From: Saprospiraceae bacterium
Lineage (GTDB): Bacteria; Bacteroidota; Bacteroidia; Chitinophagales; Saprospiraceae
DNA length: 64,000 bases
Assembly: GCA_019187225.1 (NCBI GenBank)
Contig: JABAQQ010000010.1
Coordinates: 1-64,000, forward strand
Direction of reading: 5' to 3'
Part shown: positions 44,755 to 52,262 of the stretch, in pieces
How the letters are laid out: every line of letters starts with the position of its first letter
Numbering within the stretch: position 1 is the first letter of the stretch
Made by a program: the position numbers and the translations under genes
The notes under the pieces: model-generated
What the model saw: the letters and a program-made list of their open reading frames with translations, nothing else
What the model was told of the DNA's origin: nothing
Database searches by the model: none

Positions 44755-44814
44755 TTATGCTCCGATCAGGTCGAGACCGGTGATATTTGCCGAGGTGTAG
44801 ATTTCTTTTTTCAT
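44755..44814 (-). CDS. Micro-ORF (19 codons), module copy 2
   Basis: ATG at 44812-44814 and TAA at 44755-44757 encode MKKEIYTSANITGLDLIGA. The last ten residues correspond to the end of the copy 1 micro-ORF (NITGLDLIGA versus NIIIVDLNGA), and both lie between the terminator of the 516-residue gene and the cysteine-rich gene. Unlike copy 1 it lacks a hydrophobic N-terminus. A near-match to a -7 box (GACCTTTG, 44852-44859) lies about 38 bases upstream, inside a perfect inverted repeat that ends next to the ATG. It could be a peptide precursor or regulatory leader peptide. Confidence 0.45.
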   Translation of the reverse strand: MKKEIYTSANITGLDLIGA

Positions 44815-44874
44815 GACTGCTTACGAGCGTTTTTTTGAACTTTTGATGGGTCAAAGGTCAGCCCGTAAGCAGTC
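44815..44874. promoter_or_regulatory. 11-base inverted repeat around the copy 2 micro-ORF promoter
   Basis: GACTGCTTACG (44815-44825) and CGTAAGCAGTC (44864-44874) are exact reverse complements, 38 bases apart. They flank the near -7 box GACCTTTG (44852-44859, minus strand), and the inner arm touches the micro-ORF start codon. This could be an operator or an RNA hairpin that hides the start. Confidence 0.5.
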
Positions 44875-45080
44875 CCGGCTAAGGACAGCAATACGCCCCC
44901 GCAAGTCCGGCAGTTTTTCCGGAATGTTTGCGAGTTTTCATTATTAGTTGTTGATTATCAATTTTTTATAAAAAAAGAGGAACGCATTAAAATGACCTTA
45001 AATGGCCATTTCGGGCCTGATGACGCACTGTCGTCTGGCTGACAGGAAGGGGAAAAGACGGGTGAATAAGGCATTAAAAA

Positions 45081-45113
45081 AGCCCTCCCGGATCCGACGG
45101 ATCCGGGAGGGCT
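45081..45113 (-). terminator. Rho-independent terminator of the 516-residue protein gene, copy 2
   Basis: A perfect 16-base inverted repeat (AGCCCTCCCGGATCCG with its complement) with one central base is followed on the minus strand by TTTTTTAATG. It lies 42 bases after the stop at 45156, matching the copy 1 arrangement. Confidence 0.9.
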
Positions 45114-45155
45114 TACAAAGGAAGCGGGCGCTTCCGGGGTGGATAGGGGAAAGAA

Positions 45156-46706
45156 TTATGCTTCCTTTGGCGCCGCCGTCTTTTTCACTTTGTGAATTTT
45201 CAAATCGAGCGCTGCGACCGTGATTTCCCACAGAGTTTCGTAGGGAATGATCTCTACTTCGTGCGCCTGCCGCGCCGCTTCGAGGGGCACATCGGAAAGC
45301 ATTTTAAAATATCGTTCCGTTTTGCGGGCGACAGCTTCGCGGTGGAACGAGGCGAGGGGGATTTGCAGCAGCATTTTGATAAAGCAATTGCTCCGATAGG
45401 TATCGTTGTCGCGGAGGTAGCGGCTGCAATATTTTTCGATGCCTTCGATGCGGTCGGCGGTCTGATCGTAGTTTTTGTCGGCGAGTGAGTGCAGGATCTG
45501 AACGATCAGGATGGAAATATTCATGCCGCGTTTGTCCTTAGAGAACAGCGGAATCTCATTGAGGAAGCGGGCGATCTTAAATCTGGAGATTTTCGCCGAA
45601 ACGATGCCGGGCGGGATTTTTCCGATCTTGATGAGAAAATAAAGGTAGGCCTGGTAGATTTTCCACATTTCTGTGATCTGAATGGCCTTTTCTTCAAAGC
45701 GCGGGTAATTCACCACTTTTTCGTAAAGCCAGTATGCCTCTTCGTAGCGTCCGCTGTGCATGGCGAGCAGGAAGAACAGTTCCTGAAGTTTGAACCAGTT
45801 GAAAGAGCCCTCCTCGAAGTAATAACTGCAACGGTTGATGACCGATTGTCCTTTCTCAAATTCGCGCAATTGGAGGTAGCATACGATCAGATTGTAGTAA
45901 AACACCTGTAGTGGCAGTCCGCTATCGAATTCCTTCTGATCGAAAAAGCGGATGGCGTCTTCACACAGGCGTGCGGTGTTCACGTAGTCGTTCTCGCCGT
46001 TATAGATCATCATCTCCACCAGGCGGCCAAACAAATGCAATTTGAACGACGAGCATTCGGCCATGAAAGGCGCCAGTTCGGTGTAGTACTTTCTGGCCTG
46101 TTCCACTACTTCTAATTGCGTGGATTTACTGTTGGTGAACTGTATCATCAGTTCGGAGTAGTGCTGCTCCGCCTTGTTCTCCATCATCCAGATATGCTCG
46201 AAGTGATTATATTGTTCCCGTACCGTCTCGTATTTTTTAAAATCTCCGTCCACGACGCTGTATTGCAGGCGCAGTACACGCAGGATATCGAGGGTCAGTT
46301 CTGTGAATTCGAAGTGGATGGTGTGTCGCAGCAGGCGTTCCAGTTGGTCAATGCCGATCGTTTTTGCGTTGCGGCTGAGCAAGGTCATGACGGTCGCCCA
46401 TTTTTTGTAACACTCGAAATACGCTTTTTGGCGGCTGGAAAAGTTGGCTTCTTTGAAATGCAGGAGAAAAAACGAGTCGAGCAGGCGCTCTTTCAGTTTG
46501 CTTTTCACGGTGGCGAGCGTAGCCGCGCCTGCCTGACCGTTGCCGAATACTTTCACGGCGTCTTCGTCCGATTGGACCTCTTTTTCGGAAATGGCATTGA
46601 ATAGCTGTTCCATTTTGGAATCCGGTTCAACGATCCATTTCATCACACCGTTTCCCTTCAATTTAGTTTTCTCCAGTAAACCAACAAGTTCGACCAGGTC
46701 GCGCAT
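45156..46706 (-). CDS. 516-residue helical-repeat protein of unknown family, module copy 2
   Basis: A paralogue of the 34907-36457 product with collinear similarity along the entire length: MRDLVELVGLLEKTKLKGNG, VEPDSKMEQLF, FECYKKWATVM, NWFKLQELFFLLAMHSG, FSKDKRGMNISILIVQIL, EKYCSRYLRDNDTYRSNCF and EVEIIPYETLWEITVAAL. It is alpha-helical and TPR-like, with no catalytic motif. From the Met that aligns with copy 1 (46706) it has exactly 516 residues; upstream ATGs at 46736 and 46793 would add 10 or 29 residues. A -7 box lies at 46938-46945. A lysine-rich tail replaces the arginine-rich tail of copy 1. Confidence 0.8.
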   Translation of the reverse strand: MRDLVELVGLLEKTKLKGNGVMKWIVEPDSKMEQLFNAISEKEVQSDEDAVKVFGNGQAGAATLATVKSKLKERLLDSFFLLHFKEANFSSRQKAYFECYKKWATVMTLLSRNAKTIGIDQLERLLRHTIHFEFTELTLDILRVLRLQYSVVDGDFKKYETVREQYNHFEHIWMMENKAEQHYSELMIQFTNSKSTQLEVVEQARKYYTELAPFMAECSSFKLHLFGRLVEMMIYNGENDYVNTARLCEDAIRFFDQKEFDSGLPLQVFYYNLIVCYLQLREFEKGQSVINRCSYYFEEGSFNWFKLQELFFLLAMHSGRYEEAYWLYEKVVNYPRFEEKAIQITEMWKIYQAYLYFLIKIGKIPPGIVSAKISRFKIARFLNEIPLFSKDKRGMNISILIVQILHSLADKNYDQTADRIEGIEKYCSRYLRDNDTYRSNCFIKMLLQIPLASFHREAVARKTERYFKMLSDVPLEAARQAHEVEIIPYETLWEITVAALDLKIHKVKKTAAPKEA

Positions 46707-46937
46707 GTGCAAATTATTGTTTGTTGATAAATTCATATGTGTTATCAACTGGGTTTGGGCAATAAAACACAGAAGGTTCCCTGCGCGAACCATGCACGGG
46801 AATAACCTTTAGAAGCGGCTTGAAATCGGTATGGAGGAAGGGAGAAATGAGAATGCCCCGGTATTTAAGGCACTCTCTCATGAGCGAGGGAGAAAAGGCG
46901 GGATTAAAGGATGCTCGACGGATTAACAGAAACTCCA

Positions 46938-46945
46938 CAAAGGTA
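46938..46945 (-). promoter_or_regulatory. -7 promoter box for the copy 2 516-residue protein gene
   Basis: The minus strand reads TACCTTTG, an exact box. The leader would be about 200 bases, unusually long for this window. Confidence 0.4.
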
Positions 46946-47017
46946 GAATTTCTTTAATAAGTGAAAACACTTGTTTTAATGAGAGGGAAAAAGTTGCTTT
47001 AATAGCAAAAACTGTAC

Positions 47018-47605
47018 CTAATACGTCGCCACTAATCCCTTCAATTCTTCCAGGTATTGTTGCTTCACCGGTTCGCGCAGTAATTTGTTCGTGCGGGTGT
47101 GGAATTGATGAGCGGTAAGAAAACTGACCTGCAGGCGATTCCAGTCCTGCTCGTCGTGGATGATGTGATACTCTTTTAACTCTTCAAACAACGAATCGCC
47201 GATTCGGTAAAAATCGTCACGTCCGAGATAATCGAGGTCGGCATCGCAGATGATCTCTTCGAGCAAATTTTTAGGTGACTGCGGGATTTTGGTCGCCATG
47301 ATCATCCCGCAGATCGTCTTGATGTCCTGTGCGGAATACCCGAAACCGGGCAGCGCATCCTGGGCGATCAGGCACCCTTCGTGTTCGTGTCCGGCGTGTT
47401 TATCTTTGACAAAACCCGCGTCGTGAAACAAGGCCGCCGTTTTTACCAATACCAATTCGCGGCCATTCACGCCTTCGCCGGCGGATATTTCCTTCGCCAT
47501 TTTCAGCACGTCGAGCGTGTGATGCAATCCGTGATAATAGAGCTTGTCGGACAGCTCATCGCGGAGTTTGGAAAGAATATATTGTTTGGCAGCGCGGTAA
47601 TCCAT
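47018..47605 (-). CDS. HD-domain phosphohydrolase
   Basis: A 195-residue HD-superfamily protein. The metal-binding pattern is H...HD...D: YHGLHHTLDVL (His25/28/29), LFHDAGF (His61-Asp62), HEHEGCLIA and ICDADLDYLG. Such small HD proteins hydrolyse nucleotides or cyclic nucleotides, but the substrate is not evident and no partner domain is fused. It starts at MDYRAAKQYIL, and no other gene is close enough to be in an operon. It lies downstream of the module copy 2 region on the same strand. Confidence 0.82.
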   Translation of the reverse strand: MDYRAAKQYILSKLRDELSDKLYYHGLHHTLDVLKMAKEISAGEGVNGRELVLVKTAALFHDAGFVKDKHAGHEHEGCLIAQDALPGFGYSAQDIKTICGMIMATKIPQSPKNLLEEIICDADLDYLGRDDFYRIGDSLFEELKEYHIIHDEQDWNRLQVSFLTAHQFHTRTNKLLREPVKQQYLEELKGLVATY

Positions 47606-47928
47606 GCGAGCGGTTTCGGTGTTCAGATGAACGCCACTTGGCGGGTGTTTGTTGGACGGCTAACAGCGTAAAAATCCATATTTTTCACAAAATACAAGGC
47701 AGCGAGAAAAATATTTTGCCCAACGTGCCAATTTTGTGCCGCTTTGGCGGTCGGAACCCCCGAAAGACGTTACTTTTAAGCCGCATGTTGGGAACAAAAG
47801 TGTCTTAAGTTTGTCCAATAACGAGAGGTCTGATAAGCAGCGGCAACCAAAGCGGCGGCTTGCGCTACGGTTCCTTTGACAAACGGAAATAAAAATCACT
47901 CTTAATATTCATTAAACAAAACCAAACC
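47606..47928. other. Gene-free spacer between divergent genes
   Basis: The spacer separates the divergent HD and DUF937 genes. I see no reading frame, strong hairpin or exact -7 box here. Confidence 0.4.
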
Positions 47929-48561
47929 ATGGATTTAATGCAAATGCTACAAGGCCAGCTCGACGACAATGTGCTCGGCCAGTTAAGCGAACAAATCGGC
48001 GCCAGCCCCGAACAAACGGCTACGGCTGCCAACGGCATTTTCGCCTCGCTGCTGGGTGGGCTTGCCAACAACGCTTCGTCCGAGGATGGCCTTTCATCAC
48101 TCCTCGGCGCGCTCGATCGCAACCACGATGGCAGTGTGTTGGATGATCTTGGCGGGCTGGTCGGCGGGCTGCTGCAAAGCGGCGGTCAGGGCAACGGCGC
48201 CACCAACGGCCTCGGGATCCTTGGTCACATACTGGGCGGCCAGCAGGAAACGGTTGCGCAACAGGTGAGTCAATCATCGGGTCTGAACATGGGGCAGGTG
48301 ATGAAATTACTCCCCGTGCTGGCACCCATCGTCATGGGCGTGCTGGGTCGCGCCAAAAATCAGGGCGGACTCGACCTGGGCAACTTAGCCAGCATCCTGA
48401 TGGGATCGGCGCAAAGCGGCGCCCAGCAAAGCGGCATGGGCGATTTGATCGGGTCGGTGCTGGGCGGCGTGTTGGGAGGCGGACAGCAACAATCGCAACA
48501 ACAGCAGGGCGGCGGTTTATTGGGCGGCCTGCTGGGTAAAATTCTGGGCGGAGGAAGGTAA
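47929..48561 (+). CDS. DUF937 family protein
   Basis: A 210-residue DUF937 protein. It begins MDLMQMLQGQLDDNVLGQLS, with helix pairs typical of the family (GASPEQTATAANGIFASLLGGLA, part; SQSSGLNMGQVMKLLPVLAPIVMGVLG, part). The remainder is rich in glycine and glutamine, with LLGGLLGKILGGGR at the end. A YidB-like fold is known for the family, but the function is not. The Gly/Gln-rich C-terminal half suggests low-complexity assembly. It is cytoplasmic, with no signal peptide. An ATTGAGAT tandem repeat follows the stop. Confidence 0.82.
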   Translation: MDLMQMLQGQLDDNVLGQLSEQIGASPEQTATAANGIFASLLGGLANNASSEDGLSSLLGALDRNHDGSVLDDLGGLVGGLLQSGGQGNGATNGLGILGHILGGQQETVAQQVSQSSGLNMGQVMKLLPVLAPIVMGVLGRAKNQGGLDLGNLASILMGSAQSGAQQSGMGDLIGSVLGGVLGGGQQQSQQQQGGGLLGGLLGKILGGGR

Positions 48562-48565
48562 CATC

Positions 48566-48590
48566 AGGATATTGAGATATTGAGATATTG
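48566..48590 (+). repeat. Octamer tandem repeat (ATTGAGAT)
   Basis: About three copies of an 8-base unit, GATATTGA repeated, lie directly after the DUF937 stop. It resembles one arm of the facing cassettes but has no inverted partner. Confidence 0.6.
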
Positions 48591-48718
48591 ACTGGCGGAT
48601 GCTCCGGATATGGGCATCCGCCTTTTGTTTTCGTAAAAATCACCTGTTGTCTGTAATGCCTTGATTGTTATATCTCGCGCTGCCAGGTCTTCAGCATGGC
48701 CCCCGGGATAGAATTACA

Positions 48719-48815
48719 TGAGTCACCCCGAATTTTGTAACAAAACAGATACGTTTAGTTTTTGTAACTATACAGGTAGGGGCATTTATATTGTTACACA
48801 ATTCGGGGTGACTCA
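48719..48815. repeat. 24-base terminal inverted repeats around 49 bases (MITE-like)
   Basis: The left arm 48719-48742 (TGAGTCACCCCGAATTTTGT and on) and the right arm 48792-48815 are reverse complements with one mismatch. The centre has no reading frame. No clear target-site duplication was found. It could be a small mobile element or a stable RNA hairpin. The rest of 48562-48972 is gene-free. Confidence 0.75.
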
Positions 48816-48937
48816 CGTTACGCACGCTGATGCTGAAAACCTGGCGGCGCGAGGTATAGCTGACGTTTGCCATTGTATTTTGTCGTCTGCGGCCATTTTT
48901 TGCATCTATTATTAAGAGAAGAAGTTTGGCGGGTCGC

Positions 48938-48945
48938 TACCTTTG
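48938..48945 (+). promoter_or_regulatory. -7 promoter box for the DUF6029 gene
   Basis: TACCTTTG, an exact TAnnTTTG box 28 bases before the ATG at 48973. Confidence 0.5.
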
Positions 48946-48972
48946 CCGCAACTTATTTTGGAACAACAGCGC

Positions 48973-50670
48973 ATGAAGCATCTTTTTACCCTGACCTTTT
49001 TTATTGCCTTCGGATTTGGACTGAATGCCCAAAACACCGCCCGCATCACCGGCAATCTTCAGACGAACGGCAACTTTTTTATCCGCGACTCCGCTATCGG
49101 CGCCGCCAACCTGCCTCAATACGACAACCAGAAATTCGGCGCGGAAAGCTGGCTTGCGCTCAATTATTCGAATTGGGGATTCGACATCGGCGTCCGTTTC
49201 GACCTGTTCAACAATTCCAACCTGCTGAATCCCACCGGCTCGTTCACCGACGAAGGTATCGGTCGCTGGTATGTGCATAAAAAAATTGACAAATTCGATC
49301 TCTCCGGTGGATATCTCTACGACCAGATCGGGTCGGGCATCATTTTCCGTGCATATGAAGAGCGCACGCTGATGATTGACAATGCGCTGAAAGGAGTGAA
49401 AGTCGGCTACGAATTCAACGACAACTGGAAGGTCAAAGCATTCACCGGACGGCAAAAACGGCAGTTCGATACCTATGGCTCGGTCGTTCGCGGTGGCGCC
49501 GTGGAAGGTTTTATCAAACCCGATTCCGCAAAAAATTTCACCCTCGCGCCCGGCGCAGGTGTTGTGGCGCGCACCTACGACAAAGAAACGGTGGATCGGG
49601 TAGTCAGTGAGATGAGCTCCTACCTCTACGAAACGGACCGTACCGGCGTCCAGTATAATACTTACGCCATGACGTTGTACAACACACTCACGCTGGGTGA
49701 TTTTTCCTGGTATGTAGAAGGCGCATATAAAACCAAAGACGCCATTTTTAATGAATTCCGGGAGCACGCAGCACTCGTCGGCAGTGATACGATCATCATC
49801 CCCGGCACCCTGGTAAACACCGATGGATACATCGCCTATACCAGCATCGCTTATGCCACAAAAGGACTGGGCATCACCCTTGAAGGCAAATACACCGAAA
49901 ATTTCCGCTTTCGCACCGACCCCAACCAGATCGGCGTACAGGGACAAATCAATTTCCTGCCGCCCATTGCCCGCCAAAACACCTTCCGCTTGCCCGCACG
50001 TTTTGCACCCAATACGCAGGAACTCGGCGAGCAAGGGCTTCAACTCGATGTGCGCTATGCCCTGAACAAAAAAATCTCGCTGGGTCTCAATGTTTCCGAC
50101 ATTTACAACCTCGACGGCCAGGAACTCTACCGCGAAATCGCGCCCGAATTCACCTTCAAAAAAGACCGCAAGTGGCAAGCTTTACTGGGCTTGCAATTCC
50201 TCAAATATAATATAGGTGTGTACCAACTCAAACCTGATCCGGAAGACACCGACGACACTCTCCCCTGGATCAAAAAAGGACAGGAAAACTACGTGGATGC
50301 TTTCACGCCTTATGCCGAATACCTGTATAAATTCACCCCGCGCAAATCGCTCCGCGTCGAAGCGCAGTACCTGTGGACCGACGACGAATTCGGTTCCTGG
50401 GTGAATGCCCTGGTCGAATTCGGCTGGGCGCCCCACTGGCTGATCTATGCTTCGGATATGTATAAAATTTCACACGACAATGCAGACCCGGAAAAAACCA
50501 AATACGACGGGTTGCATTATCCGAGTGTCGGCGTGGTGTATACGCACAAGGCCAACCGTTTTTCACTGGCATTCGTCAAACAGGTGGAAGGCATCAACTG
50601 CGCAGGCGGTATTTGCCGCCTCGAACCGACCTTCAGCGGTGTGCGTTTGAATGTCAGTTCGTCATTTTAA
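48973..50670 (+). CDS. DUF6029 outer-membrane beta-barrel protein
   Basis: A 565-residue exported protein. The signal peptide ends at LNAQ. Strands with the DUF6029 features follow: ARITGNLQTNGNFFIRDS, ESWLALNYSNWGFDIGVRF, VSGGYLYDQIGSGIIFRAYEER-like text at about 105-125, and NALKGVKVGYEF. It ends with the aromatic strand GVRLNVSSSF. The family is a large porin-like barrel frequent in Bacteroidota, and its cargo is unknown. The ATG at 48973 opens the signal peptide. The Omp28-like lipoprotein gene follows after a hairpin cassette, an arrangement that suggests joint expression. Confidence 0.88.
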   Translation: MKHLFTLTFFIAFGFGLNAQNTARITGNLQTNGNFFIRDSAIGAANLPQYDNQKFGAESWLALNYSNWGFDIGVRFDLFNNSNLLNPTGSFTDEGIGRWYVHKKIDKFDLSGGYLYDQIGSGIIFRAYEERTLMIDNALKGVKVGYEFNDNWKVKAFTGRQKRQFDTYGSVVRGGAVEGFIKPDSAKNFTLAPGAGVVARTYDKETVDRVVSEMSSYLYETDRTGVQYNTYAMTLYNTLTLGDFSWYVEGAYKTKDAIFNEFREHAALVGSDTIIIPGTLVNTDGYIAYTSIAYATKGLGITLEGKYTENFRFRTDPNQIGVQGQINFLPPIARQNTFRLPARFAPNTQELGEQGLQLDVRYALNKKISLGLNVSDIYNLDGQELYREIAPEFTFKKDRKWQALLGLQFLKYNIGVYQLKPDPEDTDDTLPWIKKGQENYVDAFTPYAEYLYKFTPRKSLRVEAQYLWTDDEFGSWVNALVEFGWAPHWLIYASDMYKISHDNADPEKTKYDGLHYPSVGVVYTHKANRFSLAFVKQVEGINCAGGICRLEPTFSGVRLNVSSSF

Positions 50671-50750
50671 TGGTGGAGGGTGGAGGGTTTAAGGTGGAGG
50701 TTTGGCCAATTATATTTTCACCCTTTACCCTCCACCCTCTACCCTCCACC
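50671..50750. repeat. Facing tandem-repeat cassette between the DUF6029 and Omp28 genes
   Basis: GGTGGAGGGTGGAGGG words (50671-50700) face CCCTCCACCCTCTACCC words (50721-50750) across a 20-base AT-rich loop. It begins right after the DUF6029 stop. The words match the cassette at 15608-15710. Confidence 0.85.
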
Positions 50751-50771
50751 TTCAATATCAACGCGTTAAAC

Positions 50772-51611
50772 ATGAAACACAAATTGCTCCTACCGCTCTT
50801 CGCAGCAACCGCAGTATTGTCCTGCAAAGAAGTACCCATCAACATCCCCGCCCCTGCGTCGGGACCGGACCCTTGCGTCAGCTACCGCAAAGTGCTGATT
50901 GAAGAACTCACAGGTGTGCGTTGCCCCAACTGCCCGGACGGAACGGCTCAACTCGTAGCACTCGGCAGCCAGTTAGGCGACACCATCGTCGTCGTGAGCA
51001 TCCATGCCGCCCCCGGCTATGACTTGCCTTACCCGGAAAGTCAGTACGATTTTCGCACGGCCGACGGCACGGCAATGGCCAATTTTATCGGGCTGGCGTC
51101 TTTCTACCCGACAGCCGCCATCAACCGCCGCATTGTGCCGCCCGAAACGGAGCCCTATCTGCCCCGCTCCATCTGGAAGGGCATCGCTGACGAGGAGAAG
51201 AAAGAACTTCCAGGTGTCTGTATTGACCTGGAAACGGCCTTCGACGCCGCCAACCGCAGCCTGAACATCAGCGTAACGCTGACACCCAGGCTCAACCTTT
51301 CCGGCGAACACCGGCTCACGGTGCTGATCACGCAGGACAGCATTCAAGACGTTCAGAAAAAAGGGCTTGACAAAATACCCGACTACATCCACCGCCACGT
51401 GCTGCGCGATGTGCTCACCGCCCCTACCGGCGATATCGTGAGCAGCGCCGACGGCGGACTATCTCCCCTGGCGACGGTGGAAAAAACATTCAGTTATACC
51501 CTGCCGGCAGGCTGGAATGAAAAACACTGCAGTATCGTGGCCTTCGTGCACCACGGCACAACGCCGGATAAGGAAGTGCTACAGGTGGAGGAAAAGCACG
51601 TGATAGAGTGA
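50772..51611 (+). CDS. Omp28-related thioredoxin-fold lipoprotein
   Basis: A 279-residue lipoprotein. The signal MKHKLLLPLFAATAVLSC places a lipidated Cys at 18. An Omp28-like domain follows with VLIEELTGVRCPNCPDGTAQ, where CPNC is a thioredoxin-type redox pair, and FYPTAAINRR resembling the cis-proline loop. The second half is a beta domain (TPRLNLSGEHRLTVLITQDSIQ, part; HRHVLRDVLTAPTGDIV). Omp28 proteins are surface or periplasmic in Bacteroidota and sit beside barrel genes such as DUF6029. I infer that it works with the preceding barrel, perhaps keeping thiols reduced. Confidence 0.85.
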   Translation: MKHKLLLPLFAATAVLSCKEVPINIPAPASGPDPCVSYRKVLIEELTGVRCPNCPDGTAQLVALGSQLGDTIVVVSIHAAPGYDLPYPESQYDFRTADGTAMANFIGLASFYPTAAINRRIVPPETEPYLPRSIWKGIADEEKKELPGVCIDLETAFDAANRSLNISVTLTPRLNLSGEHRLTVLITQDSIQDVQKKGLDKIPDYIHRHVLRDVLTAPTGDIVSSADGGLSPLATVEKTFSYTLPAGWNEKHCSIVAFVHHGTTPDKEVLQVEEKHVIE

Positions 51612-51634
51612 AAATAGGGAAGAAAAATTGGAAT

Positions 51635-51667
51635 GCGGGTTTGTCCGGTGGGGCCGGGCAAACCCGC
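51635..51667. terminator. Bidirectional terminator after the Omp28 gene
   Basis: GCGGGTTTGTCCGG and CCGGGCAAACCCGC pair with one mismatch across a short loop. On the plus strand it is followed by GTTTTATTTTATATTT. It lies between converging genes. Confidence 0.85.
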
Positions 51668-51670
51668 GTT

Positions 51671-52066
51671 TTATTTTATATTTACAAAAAGGAAGGAGAC
51701 AAAATTCAGCACAGCAGACTTGGTTTCTTGGTCGTCTTTTTTGTCGTACACAAACACCAGCAAATGGTAGCCCAAGCCGAAAATCTTTTGTTTTGCGTCC
51801 TTAAACGGGCAGGAGGACTGCGGCTGTTTGATAGAAGTAACTTTGATGTCGGTCTGAATGGTTGCCCCCGGCAGGTCAATTCCGCTCGCCGAATTGCCAA
51901 TTTCTACCTCGTACGCTTCCGCTAAATGCCGTTTGAATTTGTGTTCAATAATGGTTCCCACCGCTTTACCATCCGTCACACCAAACAGTTCGGGAATCGA
52001 GGAGGTTGCTTCACAGAAAGCCCGCGCTTCATCTACAAGTTTTTCAATCGTTAGATTCAGTTTCAT
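51671..52066 (-). pseudogene. PD-(D/E)XK restriction-endonuclease-like fragment
   Basis: A 131-residue protein. SGIDLP then TIQTDIKVTSIKQP gives the D...DIK catalytic pattern of PD-(D/E)XK nucleases, followed by QSSCPFKDAKQKIFGLGYHL, and GTIIEHKFKRHL upstream supplies the Glu. This block resembles the catalytic part of type II restriction enzymes, which are normally about twice as long. The product stops soon after (NFVSFLFVNIK), and no methyltransferase gene is adjacent. I therefore read it as a truncated remnant, although a small solitary nuclease is possible. It lies between the Omp28 terminator and the UvrD helicase gene. Confidence 0.55.
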
Positions 52067-52210
52067 ATTTTGATTTTTCCGGCGTGAAGTTGATCCTTTT
52101 TGCTATTTTTCATTTGAAATAAAAATAATTTTCCAAACATTTTATTTAAAAATCCGTCTCACATCTGCGAACTTTCTACCTTCGCGGGGAAAGCATAGCA
52201 GTAGCAATCC

Positions 52211-52262
52211 GCCACCGTCCACCCGCCTTCGCTGGGGCTTCGGCGGGTAAACCGTCCACCGT
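52211..52262. repeat. Dispersed intergenic element, copy B
   Basis: It is the reverse complement of the element at 27598-27683: CCACCGTCCACCCGCCTTCG, a loop, then CGGCGGGTAAACCGTCCACC. It ends at the base before the helicase ATG, so it forms the leader and ribosome-binding region of that gene. Confidence 0.75.
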
